Source: Serratia nematodiphila DZ0503SBS1 (GTDB lineage: Bacteria > Pseudomonadota > Gammaproteobacteria > Enterobacterales > Enterobacteriaceae). Taken from it: DNA of 64,000 bases. A model generated the notes under the pieces. That model saw nothing but the letters and a program-made list of their open reading frames with translations. It made no database searches and was not told where the DNA came from. Positions 29,279 through 37,220 of this stretch are shown here, in pieces (within the stretch, counting starts at the first letter, position 1; each line of letters starts with the position of its first letter). Made by a program: the position numbers and the translations under genes. The DNA lies in assembly GCF_000738675.1 (NCBI RefSeq), contig NZ_JPUX01000001.1:2294001-2358000 (forward strand), written 5' to 3'.

Positions 29279-30568
29279 ATGACCCGTCGCGCCATCGGCG
29301 TCAGCGAGCGCCCGCCGCTGCTCCAGACCATTCCGCTCAGCTTCCAGCACCTGTTCGCCATGTTCGGCGCCACCGTGCTGGTGCCTATCCTGTTCAAGAT
29401 CAACCCGGCGACCGTGCTGCTGTTCAACGGCATCGGCACGCTGCTGTATCTGTTCATCTGTAAAGGCAAGATCCCGGCCTACCTCGGTTCCAGCTTCGCG
29501 TTTATCTCGCCGGTGCTGCTGCTGTTGCCGCTCGGTTACGAAGTGGCGTTGGGCGGTTTCATCATGTGTGGCGTGCTGTTCTGCCTGGTGGCGCTGATCG
29601 TGAAAAAGGCCGGCACCGGCTGGCTGGACGTGATGTTCCCGCCGGCGGCGATGGGGGCGATCGTCGCCGTCATCGGCCTGGAGCTGGCGGGCGTGGCGGC
29701 CAACATGGCGGGGCTGCTGCCGGCGGAAGGCACCAGCGCCGACTCGACCACCATCACCATTTCGCTGGTGACGCTGGCGGTCACGGTGCTCGGTTCAGTG
29801 CTGTTCCGTGGCTTCCTGGCGATTATCCCGATCCTGATCGGCGTGCTGGTGGGCTATGCGCTGTCGTTCTTCATGGGCGTGGTGGATTTGACCCCGATCC
29901 GCGAGGCGCACTGGTTCGCGCTGCCGACCTTCTACACCCCGCGCTTTGAGTGGTTCGCCATCTTCACCATTCTGCCGGCGGCGCTGGTGGTGATCGCCGA
30001 GCACGTCGGCCACCTGGTGGTGACCGCCAACATCGTGAAAAAAGACCTGATCCGCGATCCGGGCCTGCACCGCTCGATGTTCGCCAACGGCATCTCGACG
30101 GTATTCTCGGGCTTCTTCGGCTCCACGCCGAACACTACCTACGGCGAGAACATCGGCGTGATGGCCATCACCAAGGTCTACAGCACCTGGGTGATCGGCG
30201 GCGCGGCGGTGCTGGCGATCCTGTTGTCCTGCATCGGCAAGCTGGCGGCGGCGATCCAAGCGGTGCCGGTGCCGGTGATGGGCGGCGTTTCCCTGCTGCT
30301 GTACGGCGTGATCGGCGCCTCGGGCATTCGCGTGTTGATCGAGTCCAAAGTGGATTACAACAAAGCGCAAAACCTGATTTTAACCTCGGTGATCCTGATT
30401 ATCGGCGTGAGCGGCGCCAAGGTGCATATCGGCGCGGCGGAGCTGAAAGGCATGGCGCTGGCGACCATCGTCGGCATTGGCTTGAGCCTGCTGTTCAAGG
30501 TCATCAGCCTGTTCCGCAAGGAAGAAGAGGTGCTCGACGCGCCGGACGAACCGGCAGAGCAGAAGTAA
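29279..30568 (+). CDS. uraA: Uracil:proton symporter
   Basis: Inner-membrane nucleobase transporter (NCS2 family), 429 residues, as in E. coli UraA, with 14 hydrophobic segments. Family hallmarks: FQHLFAMFGATVLVP near the start, AYLGSSFAFISP, and the substrate region with Glu in ALVVIAEHVGHLVVT and GSTPNTTYGENIGVM. GAGGA lies about nine bases before the ATG. Works with upp to import and trap uracil. Confidence 0.97.
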   Translation: MTRRAIGVSERPPLLQTIPLSFQHLFAMFGATVLVPILFKINPATVLLFNGIGTLLYLFICKGKIPAYLGSSFAFISPVLLLLPLGYEVALGGFIMCGVLFCLVALIVKKAGTGWLDVMFPPAAMGAIVAVIGLELAGVAANMAGLLPAEGTSADSTTITISLVTLAVTVLGSVLFRGFLAIIPILIGVLVGYALSFFMGVVDLTPIREAHWFALPTFYTPRFEWFAIFTILPAALVVIAEHVGHLVVTANIVKKDLIRDPGLHRSMFANGISTVFSGFFGSTPNTTYGENIGVMAITKVYSTWVIGGAAVLAILLSCIGKLAAAIQAVPVPVMGGVSLLLYGVIGASGIRVLIESKVDYNKAQNLILTSVILIIGVSGAKVHIGAAELKGMALATIVGIGLSLLFKVISLFRKEEEVLDAPDEPAEQK

Positions 30569-30570
30569 CG

Positions 30571-30598
30571 AAAAGGGCAGCCCAGGGGCTGCCCTTTT
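30571..30598. terminator. Bidirectional terminator after uraA
   Basis: Twelve-base-pair stem AAAAGGGCAGCC/GGCTGCCCTTTT with a four-base loop. It can serve uraA on the plus strand and the GlsB-like gene on the minus strand. Confidence 0.86.
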
Positions 30599-30615
30599 GA
30601 CTGATGGCATTCGCC

Positions 30616-30864
30616 TCAGCTGCGAATTTTGCGGTACACGAACAGCACCACGATGGCGCCGATAACCGCCACCACGAAGCTGCCGAAGTTGAAGCCGTCA
30701 ACCTTGCCGTAGCCGAAGAAGGTGCTGATATAGCCGCCGACCACGGCGCCGACGATCCCCAGCACAACGGTCAGGATAAAGCCGCCGCCGTCTTTGCCGG
30801 GCATGATCCACTTAGCTAAAATACCGGCGATCAGGCCGAAGATAATCCAGGAAATAATCCCCAT
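30616..30864 (-). CDS. GlsB/YeaQ/YmgE-family small membrane protein
   Basis: An 82-residue protein with three hydrophobic helices and many glycines (GIISWIIFGLIAGILAKWI, then ILTVVLGIVGAVVGGYI). This is the transglycosylase-associated/GlsB family, linked to general stress responses in several bacteria; the biochemical role is unknown. AAGGAG precedes the ATG. It lies downstream of the LEA-like lipoprotein gene on the same strand with a 32-base gap, so the two may be co-transcribed as an envelope-stress unit (inference). Confidence 0.87.
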   Translation of the reverse strand: MGIISWIIFGLIAGILAKWIMPGKDGGGFILTVVLGIVGAVVGGYISTFFGYGKVDGFNFGSFVVAVIGAIVVLFVYRKIRS

Positions 30865-30896
30865 TTACTGCTCCTTACTTTATTGCTGAGTATGGC

Positions 30897-31412
30897 TTAT
30901 TGCTGGGCGGCCGGTTGCGTATTGCCGTTCACCGCCGCATCGGTTTCTTGTTTCAACTCTTGCGCTTTGTTTTCGGCGCTGTTCTTGATGGCTTCGGTCT
31001 TGGCCTTGGCCTGCTCGGTCAGATCGTTGGCGCCGTTGATGGCGTCGTTCTTGATGGCCTTGGCCTGATCCACCAACTGCTGGCTCTGCTTGCCGGCGTC
31101 ATCTTTGATCGCGGCGGCCTTGGCCTTGGCGTCGTTGGTGATGGCGTCCGCCTGCTTGGCGGCTTCATCTTTAATCGCCGAAGCTTTGTCCTTCAGTTGG
31201 TCAGCCTGCGTGGCGGCCTCTTTTTTGATTTCATCCGCCGTCGCTTTCGCCTTGTCCGTCAGATCGTCCGCTTTTTTCTGGGCGGCGTCTTTCATCTGCT
31301 CGGCGCTGTCTTTGGCTTTATCCAGGTTGGCGTCAACCTTGGACGAGTCATCACAGCCGGCAACCAACAACCCGATAAAGGAGGCCAACAGCACTTTATT
31401 CCATACTTTCAT
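30897..31412 (-). CDS. Lipoprotein with LEA-like 11-residue repeats
   Basis: A 171-residue predicted lipoprotein. The signal peptide ends in LLVAGC, making Cys20 the lipidation site; Asp21 at +2 predicts retention in the inner membrane by avoiding Lol sorting. The mature part has almost no aromatic residues and repeats an 11-residue Ala/Lys/Asp pattern about ten times (for example SAEQMKDAAQK, KADDLTDKAKA, TADEIKKEAAT, QADQLKDKASA). This resembles group-3 LEA proteins and forms long amphipathic helices. A role as a periplasmic desiccation or osmotic protectant is inference. AAGGA lies about eight bases before the ATG. Confidence 0.8.
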   Translation of the reverse strand: MKVWNKVLLASFIGLLVAGCDDSSKVDANLDKAKDSAEQMKDAAQKKADDLTDKAKATADEIKKEAATQADQLKDKASAIKDEAAKQADAITNDAKAKAAAIKDDAGKQSQQLVDQAKAIKNDAINGANDLTEQAKAKTEAIKNSAENKAQELKQETDAAVNGNTQPAAQQ

Positions 31413-31684
31413 CGTCTATATCCTTGCAGAAACCTTGTTGATGGTGATTGCGTTTAGCCTACCTATACTAGGCCAGATTTGGCTTAAATGACAAATTTAA
31501 CCTGCGCAGGCATGGGGTTAGGGAATGATATCGGATAATTCTTGCCTTGGCGGGGGCCGCAGCCAATCAAGCGGCGCTTAGGCATTGTTCACTATTGCGG
31601 CATAAGATCCTGCCGGTTCAACAGCGCCCGTTTTCTGTGTTAAACTGCCCACGTTTTTCTGCCAGTTTTGGTTGAGGTGCTTCT

Positions 31685-32386
31685 CTGAATACGCCGGCAC
31701 AGCTTTCACTGCCACTTTATCTTCCCGATGATGAAACTTTCGCCAGTTTTTATCCGGGCGAGAACCCATCCCTATTAGCCGCGATCCAATCCGCCGTCCG
31801 TCAGGAACATGGCAGCTATATCTATTTCTGGTCGCGTGAAGGCGGCGGGCGCAGCCATTTGCTGCATGCGGCCTGCGCCGAGCTTTCGCAGAAGGGGGAA
31901 GCGGTGGGCTATGTGCCGCTCGACAAGCGCGCTTACTTCGTGCCTGAAGTATTGGACGGCATGGAACAGCTGGCGCTGGTCTGCATCGACAATATCGAAT
32001 GCATCGCCGGCGACGAAGAGTGGGAGATGGCGATCTTCAACCTTTACAACCGCATCCTGGAAACCGGCCGCACCCGTTTGTTCATCACCGGGGATCGCCC
32101 GCCGCGTCAGCTGAACCTGCGTTTACCTGATTTGGCTTCACGTCTGGACTGGGGGCAGATCTACAAGCTGCAGCCGCTGTCGGACGAAGAGAAGCTGCTG
32201 GCGCTGCAGCTGCGCGGCAAACTGCGCGGCTTCGAGCTGCCGGAAGACGTGGGCCGCTTCCTGCTGAAGCGGCTGGATCGCGAGATGCGCACGCTGTTTA
32301 TGACCCTCGATCAGCTCGATCGCGCCTCGATCACTGCCCAACGCAAGCTCACCATTCCGTTCGTTAAAGAAATTCTGGGGCTGTAG
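31685..32386 (+). CDS. hda: DnaA inactivator Hda (CTG start)
   Basis: AAA+ protein that, with the beta clamp, stimulates ATP hydrolysis by DnaA after initiation (RIDA). The frame opens at CTG 31685 (read [19 protein letters not shown]) with GAGGT six bases upstream. It gives 233 residues, the E. coli length, and no ATG or GTG lies near the homologous start. The N-terminal QLSLPL is the clamp-binding motif. The Walker A variant is GGGRSHLLH and the sensor/arginine-finger region [12 protein letters not shown]. The first ATG in frame (31859) would cut off the clamp-binding motif. Its place after uraA matches E. coli. Confidence 0.92.
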   Translation: MNTPAQLSLPLYLPDDETFASFYPGENPSLLAAIQSAVRQEHGSYIYFWSREGGGRSHLLHAACAELSQKGEAVGYVPLDKRAYFVPEVLDGMEQLALVCIDNIECIAGDEEWEMAIFNLYNRILETGRTRLFITGDRPPRQLNLRLPDLASRLDWGQIYKLQPLSDEEKLLALQLRGKLRGFELPEDVGRFLLKRLDREMRTLFMTLDQLDRASITAQRKLTIPFVKEILGL

Positions 32387-32404
32387 CCGCTACCGTAAAA
32401 GAAA

Positions 32405-32424
32405 GGGCGCAATAGTCCGCGCCC
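32405..32424 (-). terminator. Probable terminator of arsC
   Basis: Six-base-pair stem GGGCGC/GCGCCC with an eight-base loop, followed on the minus strand by TTTCTTTT. Short stem, so moderate confidence. It lies between the converging hda and arsC genes. Confidence 0.55.
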
Positions 32425-32434
32425 GAATTCGAAT

Positions 32435-32788
32435 TTACAAAATCTCCAGCACCTGCTCCGGTGGCCGGCCGATGCGCGCCTTGCTGCCTTTCACCACGAT
32501 CGGGCGTTCGATCAGTTTCGGGTTCGCCGTCATCGCCGCCAGCAGTTGCTCTTCGCTCAGGCTGTCGTCCGCCAGCTTCAATTCCTTGTACAGATCTTCT
32601 TTTTTGCGCATCAGATCGCGCGCCGATGTGAAGCCCAGTTCTTTCAATAGTTTTTTCAGCTCATCGACCGTAGGGGGCGTATCGAGGTACAGCACTACCT
32701 TGGGATCGACACCGTGCTGCTCCAGCAGCGCCAGGGTTTCACGGCTCTTGGAGCAGCGCGGGTTATGGTAAATCGTGACGTTTTTCAT
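32435..32788 (-). CDS. arsC: ArsC-type arsenate reductase (glutaredoxin-dependent), YfgD-like
   Basis: Thioredoxin-fold reductase of 117 residues. The active-site Cys is in IYHNPRCSKSRETL; arginines of the oxyanion site fit RDLMRKKEDLYKEL and NPKLIERPIVV. It ends KARIGRPPEQVLEIL as E. coli YfgD does. There are no arsR or arsB neighbours, so a general arsenate/disulfide role is more likely than an ars resistance operon. ATG 32788 is preferred because AAGGA lies nine bases upstream; the ATG at 32797 would directly abut it. Directly upstream is bepA, as in E. coli. Confidence 0.9.
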   Translation of the reverse strand: MKNVTIYHNPRCSKSRETLALLEQHGVDPKVVLYLDTPPTVDELKKLLKELGFTSARDLMRKKEDLYKELKLADDSLSEEQLLAAMTANPKLIERPIVVKGSKARIGRPPEQVLEIL

Positions 32789-32808
32789 GGCGTTCATTCC
32801 TTGTTGAA

Positions 32809-34278
32809 TCAGCTGCGCTGGTATTGGCGGAAGCGCTGTTGCAGTTGGCGCAGCTGGTCGATGCGCGCATCGTAGCGCGCCTGTTTCAGGCTGCCGAGTT
32901 TCTGCAGCGAGCTGGCATTGCTGAGCAGGCCGATGGCCTGATCGAGCCGGCCGGTCAGCGCCAGGCTTTCGGCGCGGGCCGACAGCTCTTCATCGCGCAG
33001 CCCCTGAGCGGCGCTGGCCTGCGCCAGCAGATCCCAGCCGTTCGGATCGTCCGGATGGGCAAAGGTGTAGCGGTTCAGGATCTTCGACGCCTGCGCCGGC
33101 TGGTTGCCTTCGACATAGGCGTTGGCCAGATTGAGCTGCAGCACCGGGTTGTTGCTCTGGGCGGCGTTGGCCGCCTGCAGGCGTGCGATGGCCTGCGGCG
33201 CGCGTTTCTGACCGAGATCGATGTCGGTCATCAGGTCGATCAGCCAGACGTTTTTCGCATCCTGCGCCAGCATCGGCTGAATGATGTTGCGCGCGTCGTC
33301 GTATTTTTTCGCTTCATAGAACAGAATGGCGCGGCCGTATTTGGCGGCCGCCTGTTCGCGCACGTTGCCCTTGCTGAGCGAGCCGAGCAACTCTTCGTTC
33401 AGGCCGTAGCCTTCCGAGCTGTACATGCCCAGTGCGCGCACCTTGGCCATCAGGTAATCCTGCGAAGACTGCACGATGTGTTTCGGCATCTGGTTGGCGC
33501 GGTTGCGCGCGTCGGAGAGGCGGCTGTCCGGCAGCGGGTGCGTCAGCAGCATTTCCGGCGGCTTGGAGGCGTAGCGCGACTGATCCGAGAGTTTCTGCAG
33601 GAAGTCGGGCATGGCTTCCGGATCGAAACCGGCGCGCTGCAGCACCTGAATGCCGATGCGGTCGGCTTCCTGTTCGTTCGATTGGGTAAAGCTGATCATG
33701 CCTTGCTGGGTGCCGGCCATGGTGCCGCTCAGCGCCGCCATGCCCATGGTCGGGTTGGCCATCGCCAGCAAAATGGAACCGAGTGCGCCCACCCAGGTCA
33801 GCGGGGCGTTGCGCTGCTGATCTTCCATGGCGCGCGCCAGGTGGCGCTGGGTAACGTGCGAGATTTCGTGCGCCAGCACCGAAGCCAGCTGGCTTTCGTT
33901 GTCGCTGACGCGAAACAGCGCGGAGTGCAGCACCACGTTGCCGCCGAAGAAGGCGAAGGCGTTGATCTCGTCGTTGCGCACCAGATAGAAATGGAACGGC
34001 GTGCGCACCGAATAGGCGCTGGCCACCAGCCGGTTGCCCAACTGATTGATGTACTGGCTCAGCAGCGGATCGTTGATCAGCGGGGCGCTGGCGCGCAGTT
34101 GGCGCACATAGAAATCGCCCATCGCCAGCTCTTGTCCGATGCTCAGGGTGCCGCCGGCGGAGGTGCCCATATCCGGCAACTGGTCCTGGCTTTCCGCCTG
34201 TGCTGGCGCCAGGGCGGTGGCGTTCAGCGTGCTGAGCAGCAGCACCGCTAACGCGGTTTTGGTCAACCGGTTGGTCAT
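32809..34278 (-). CDS. bepA: Periplasmic chaperone/metalloprotease BepA
   Basis: M48 zinc protease that matures or degrades the LPS-assembly protein LptD and helps outer-membrane assembly. 489 residues. Signal peptide about 1-28 (ending APAQA), protease domain with [12 protein letters not shown] (HExxH) and the third zinc ligand in [12 protein letters not shown], then C-terminal TPR repeats ([23 protein letters not shown] onward). Collinear with E. coli BepA (487). In E. coli it is sigma-E controlled; I did not see a clear sigma-E promoter here. Confidence 0.95.
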   Translation of the reverse strand: MTNRLTKTALAVLLLSTLNATALAPAQAESQDQLPDMGTSAGGTLSIGQELAMGDFYVRQLRASAPLINDPLLSQYINQLGNRLVASAYSVRTPFHFYLVRNDEINAFAFFGGNVVLHSALFRVSDNESQLASVLAHEISHVTQRHLARAMEDQQRNAPLTWVGALGSILLAMANPTMGMAALSGTMAGTQQGMISFTQSNEQEADRIGIQVLQRAGFDPEAMPDFLQKLSDQSRYASKPPEMLLTHPLPDSRLSDARNRANQMPKHIVQSSQDYLMAKVRALGMYSSEGYGLNEELLGSLSKGNVREQAAAKYGRAILFYEAKKYDDARNIIQPMLAQDAKNVWLIDLMTDIDLGQKRAPQAIARLQAANAAQSNNPVLQLNLANAYVEGNQPAQASKILNRYTFAHPDDPNGWDLLAQASAAQGLRDEELSARAESLALTGRLDQAIGLLSNASSLQKLGSLKQARYDARIDQLRQLQQRFRQYQRS

Positions 34279-34520
34279 AGTCAGGCGTTTCCCTTAAATA
34301 ATCATTTCTAAGACGTCAGCAGCAGACAAGAGTTCTTTATTCCCGCGGCGCAATCCGCGCGAAAGTGCGGCGGCTCACAAACCGCTGCGGCGGCATCCAT
34401 CACATCATAGTCAGCCGCAGGCGACAAGGAAACGTTAGCCGAGCGCGAATCGAGCAAAAAAGTTTTATTTTTCATTTTGAAGGGCGCTTTTTCGTCGCTG
34501 GCGACATGCATTTTGAATTA
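34279..34520. other. Intergenic DNA upstream of bepA, no gene seen
   Basis: This is the left part of the 340-base gap between the divergent bepA and Rrf2-type regulator genes. It has no convincing reading frame or strong hairpin. It must hold the bepA promoter. The right part (34521-34617) carries the regulator's operators and promoter. Confidence 0.5.
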
Positions 34521-34545
34521 AACGCGGACAAAGTTGATCCGTGTT
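34521..34545 (+). promoter_or_regulatory. Upstream imperfect operator of the Rrf2 regulator gene
   Basis: Imperfect 10-5-10 inverted repeat, arms AACGCGGACA and GATCCGTGTT, just upstream of the -35. It shares its half-site (AACGCrGAC) and layout with the perfect repeat centred 39 bases downstream. Confidence 0.6.
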
Positions 34546-34548
34546 TTA

Positions 34549-34577
34549 TTGACAGGATAAACGCAGACTCATATAGT
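34549..34577 (+). promoter_or_regulatory. Near-consensus promoter of the Rrf2 regulator gene
   Basis: TTGACA (34549-34554), a 17-base spacer, then TATAGT (34572-34577). This is close to the sigma-70 ideal, with transcription starting about 40 bases before the ATG at 34618. Such a strong promoter suggests it is normally repressed. Confidence 0.87.
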
Positions 34578-34584
34578 CTGCGTT
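34560..34584 (+). promoter_or_regulatory. Perfect inverted-repeat operator over the -10
   Basis: Arms AACGCAGACT and AGTCTGCGTT pair perfectly around CATAT. The repeat covers the -10 hexamer, so a bound repressor would block RNA polymerase. The size fits a dimeric Rrf2-family regulator, probably the product of the gene it precedes (inference). Confidence 0.8.
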
Positions 34585-34617
34585 ATTGAAGATTCACTGA
34601 CGGTCGAAAACGGACAT

Positions 34618-35157
34618 ATGGCGTACATCACAACCAGCGTTGAATATGGCATCCACTGCCTGCTGTGGCTGGTCGGCGATAACCAGCGCGCACTCAGCAG
34701 CCGCGAACTCGCCGAGCTGCAGGGCATCTCCCCCAGCTTTCTGGCCAAGATTTTTCCCAAGCTGGAAAAGGCGGGGATCGTTGCCGCCAGTGAAGGGGTG
34801 CGCGGCGGTTACCGGTTGGCCCGTCCGGCGGACGAGATCAGTTTTCTGGAAATTATCGACGCCATCGAGGGGCACAAGCCGCTGTTCGATTGCCAGGAGG
34901 TGCGCGGGCGTTGTGCGGTGTTCGATGATTCCCCGCCGGATTGGGCGGTCTCCGGCAAATGCGCTATCCATGCGGTGATGCTGCAGGCGGAGAAGGCGAT
35001 GCGCGACGCACTGGCGGCGCAGACCCTCGGCGCCGTCGCGGCCCGCTTTGGCCGCAAAGCGCCGCAAGGCTTCTTCGGTGAGGTCAATCTCTGGCTCGAC
35101 GAACGCATGACGGAACGCACCGCGCGCAGCGGCAAAACGGCGCGCGCCAAGACCTAA
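34618..35157 (+). CDS. Rrf2-family transcriptional regulator
   Basis: A 179-residue winged-helix repressor of the IscR/NsrR superfamily. The DNA-binding part is typical (TSVEYGIHCLLWL, SSRELAELQGISPSFLAKIF, VRGGYRLARP). The sensor loop has three cysteines, Cys92, Cys99 and Cys115. IscR has Cys92/98/104 and NsrR Cys91/96/102, so a cluster or redox thiols are possible but the spacing differs. The C-terminal 40 residues are Arg/Lys-rich (ERTARSGKTARAKT). It sits behind a strong promoter with two operator-like repeats and upstream of a flavoprotein gene, its likely target. Confidence 0.88.
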   Translation: MAYITTSVEYGIHCLLWLVGDNQRALSSRELAELQGISPSFLAKIFPKLEKAGIVAASEGVRGGYRLARPADEISFLEIIDAIEGHKPLFDCQEVRGRCAVFDDSPPDWAVSGKCAIHAVMLQAEKAMRDALAAQTLGAVAARFGRKAPQGFFGEVNLWLDERMTERTARSGKTARAKT

Positions 35158-35321
35158 GCTCCGCCTTTCCTTAAAGAAAGCAAACACACTTATTCCCGCC
35201 TCCTCGGAAGGGGCGGGCGGGCCTTCTGCACCCTGCTACGGGAGCGGAACGGCATCGTTCATCCGAAAACACTGCGGGCACGCCTTATCGCCCGGTTAAC
35301 CCTGTATGAAGGAGTCATCTC

Positions 35322-36530
35322 ATGACGCAAAAAATAGTGATCGCCGGTTCCGGTTTTGCCGGTTTTTGGGCCGCCGTGTCCGCCATGCGCGCCATTACCC
35401 TCGCCGGTAAGCATGACGATATCGAGGTGCTCATGGTCTCGCCGACCCCAACGGTCACCATCCGCCCGCGCCTGTATGAAGCGGTGTTGGAAAACATGAA
35501 CCCGGACATTTCCGCGCAGCTCGCCGCCGTCGGCGTGCGGCACCTGGCCGGGGTGGTTGAGCGTATCGATGCCGCTGCTAAAACGCTCACGGTGGCGCCG
35601 ACGGCGGGGGAACCCCTTGAGTTGGCCTACGATCGTTTGGTGTGGGCCACCGGCAGCCGGCTGTCCGTGCCTGCGGTGCCGGGCTTTGCCGAATACGGTT
35701 TCAACGTCGATACGCTGGAAAGCGCTCAGCGTTTGGGCGCCCATATCAATGCGCTGGCGGCCAAAACTTCGACGCCTGCGCGCAACACCGCCGTGGTGGT
35801 GGGCGCGGGGCTGACCGGGCTGGAGAGCGCGGCGGAGATGCCGCAGCGGCTGCGGGATGCGCTGGGCAAAGACGAGAACGTGCGCGTGGTGATCGTCGAT
35901 ACCGCGCCGGAAGTAGGCGCGGGGATGGGGGCAGAGCCGGGGGCGGTGATACGCCAGGCGTTGGCGGAGTGCGGCGTGGAAGCGCGGGCCGGCCTGCGCG
36001 TCTCGGCCATCGACGCCGAGGGGGTAATGCTGTCGAACGGTGAGCGTATCGCTGCCAACACGGTGATCCTGGCGGCGGGCGTGCGGGCGCATCCGCTGAC
36101 CGAGCAGATCCCTGGCGAGCGCGACGGCAGCGGCCGGGTGATCGGCGATGCCTTCCTGCGCGCGCCGGCGGCGGCGGGCATTTTCGTGACCGGCGATACG
36201 GTGAAGGCGGCGACCGACGATCTCGGTAATCACAACCTGATGACCTGCCAGCATGCGATGAGCCTTGGCCGCGTGGCCGGCCACAATGCGGCGGCGGAGC
36301 TGGCGGGGTTGCCGACGCATCCGTACAGCCAGCCGAAGTATGTGACCTGCCTGGATCTGGGGCCCTGGGGCGCGCTCTATACCGAAGGCTGGCAGCGCCA
36401 GGTGCGCTTTACCCGCCAGGAAGGCAAAAAGATTAAGCAGGAGATCAACACGCAGTGGATTTATCCGCCGGCGGCGGATCGCGAGGCGCTGTTCGCCATC
36501 GCCAATCCGGATTTCGTGATTGTGCCTTAA
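35322..36530 (+). CDS. NDH-2-like FAD/NAD(P)-dependent oxidoreductase
   Basis: A 402-residue two-dinucleotide-fold flavoprotein. The FAD site is KIVIAGSGFAGFWAA (residues 4-18), the NAD(P)H site VVVGAGLTGLESAAEM (about 158-173), and the C-terminal flavin-binding motif GIFVTGDTVKA (about 285). This resembles type-II NADH dehydrogenases or ferredoxin/quinone reductases, but no C-terminal membrane anchor is obvious. AAGGAG lies seven bases before the ATG. It follows the Rrf2 regulator by 164 bases on the same strand; I see no copy of the operator in that gap, so shared transcription is possible but unproven. Electron acceptor unknown. Confidence 0.84.
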   Translation: MTQKIVIAGSGFAGFWAAVSAMRAITLAGKHDDIEVLMVSPTPTVTIRPRLYEAVLENMNPDISAQLAAVGVRHLAGVVERIDAAAKTLTVAPTAGEPLELAYDRLVWATGSRLSVPAVPGFAEYGFNVDTLESAQRLGAHINALAAKTSTPARNTAVVVGAGLTGLESAAEMPQRLRDALGKDENVRVVIVDTAPEVGAGMGAEPGAVIRQALAECGVEARAGLRVSAIDAEGVMLSNGERIAANTVILAAGVRAHPLTEQIPGERDGSGRVIGDAFLRAPAAAGIFVTGDTVKAATDDLGNHNLMTCQHAMSLGRVAGHNAAAELAGLPTHPYSQPKYVTCLDLGPWGALYTEGWQRQVRFTRQEGKKIKQEINTQWIYPPAADREALFAIANPDFVIVP

Positions 36531-36548
36531 GGTCGTCAAAACGGGAGC

Positions 36549-36573
36549 GGCAACGTTCCCGTCCTCATTTTCC
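36549..36573 (-). terminator. Possible terminator of the AsnC-type regulator gene
   Basis: Stem ACGGGA/TCCCGT with a ten-base loop, followed on the minus strand by TTTTG. It lies at the converging ends of the flavoprotein and regulator genes. Weak. Confidence 0.45.
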
Positions 36574-37026
36574 CAACGGCAGGAACGAGCGTTCCGGCAC
36601 CACGGTTTTCATCACCAGCGTGGAGCTCAGGCGTTGCACGCCCGGCAGGGCGGAGAGCTTCTCGTCGTAAAGTTGCTGGAAGGCGGGCAGATCGCGGGCT
36701 ATAACGTGCAGCAGATAGTCGGGATCGCCAAACAACCGCTGTGCCTGCACCACCTGGGGAATGTCCACCATGGCGTTTTCGAAGGTTTCAACGGCGCGGC
36801 GATCGCCTTCGCGCATGGTGACGAACACCAGAGCGGAAAAGTTATAGCCCAGGCTGCCGGGATCGAGTTGGGCGCGGTAACCCCTGATCACCCCAGACTC
36901 CTCTAATGCCCGCACCCGGCGGTGACAGGGAGACACGCTCAAACCGATCCGCTCGGCCAGCTCGGTCACCGACAACCGGCCGTCGGTCTGCAATTCAGCA
37001 AGAATCTTGCGATCAATCTTATCCAT
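36565..37026 (-). CDS. Lrp/AsnC-family transcriptional regulator
   Basis: A 153-residue feast/famine regulator: N-terminal helix-turn-helix (MDKIDRKILAELQTDGRLSV, LAERIGLSVSPCHRRVRAL), then the RAM ligand domain (FVTMREGDRRAVETFENAM, RLFGDPDYLLHVIARDL). Divergent from a LysE-type exporter gene 194 bases away. This is a common pairing in which the regulator senses the amino acid that the exporter pumps out, so that role is inferred here. Confidence 0.92.
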   Translation of the reverse strand: MDKIDRKILAELQTDGRLSVTELAERIGLSVSPCHRRVRALEESGVIRGYRAQLDPGSLGYNFSALVFVTMREGDRRAVETFENAMVDIPQVVQAQRLFGDPDYLLHVIARDLPAFQQLYDEKLSALPGVQRLSSTLVMKTVVPERSFLPLGK

Positions 37027-37220
37027 TTGGAAAAATTTCCCCGTTTATGCCGATTTAAGGCAAGTAATTGAAAGCACATTTTAACGTCATGAGGATATTC
37101 TTGCCATCTGTTGAACGGTTTTGACGGCCCCCGCGGCAGGCGGAGGCCGTTCTTCTTCCACGAGGAAAGCGCAATGGTTCTCTGTTCGGTGTGGCGCGGT
37201 GCGTTTGAGAGGGCGCCGGC

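Noticed and set aside
32435..32788. Arsenic-resistance operon around arsC
   Set aside because: No arsR, arsB or arsA nearby; the YfgD-type gene next to bepA is a standard enterobacterial arrangement.
34618..35157. Rrf2 protein as IscR or NsrR itself
   Set aside because: Cysteine spacing differs, it is not next to iscS/iscU or rnr, and the operator does not match their consensus.
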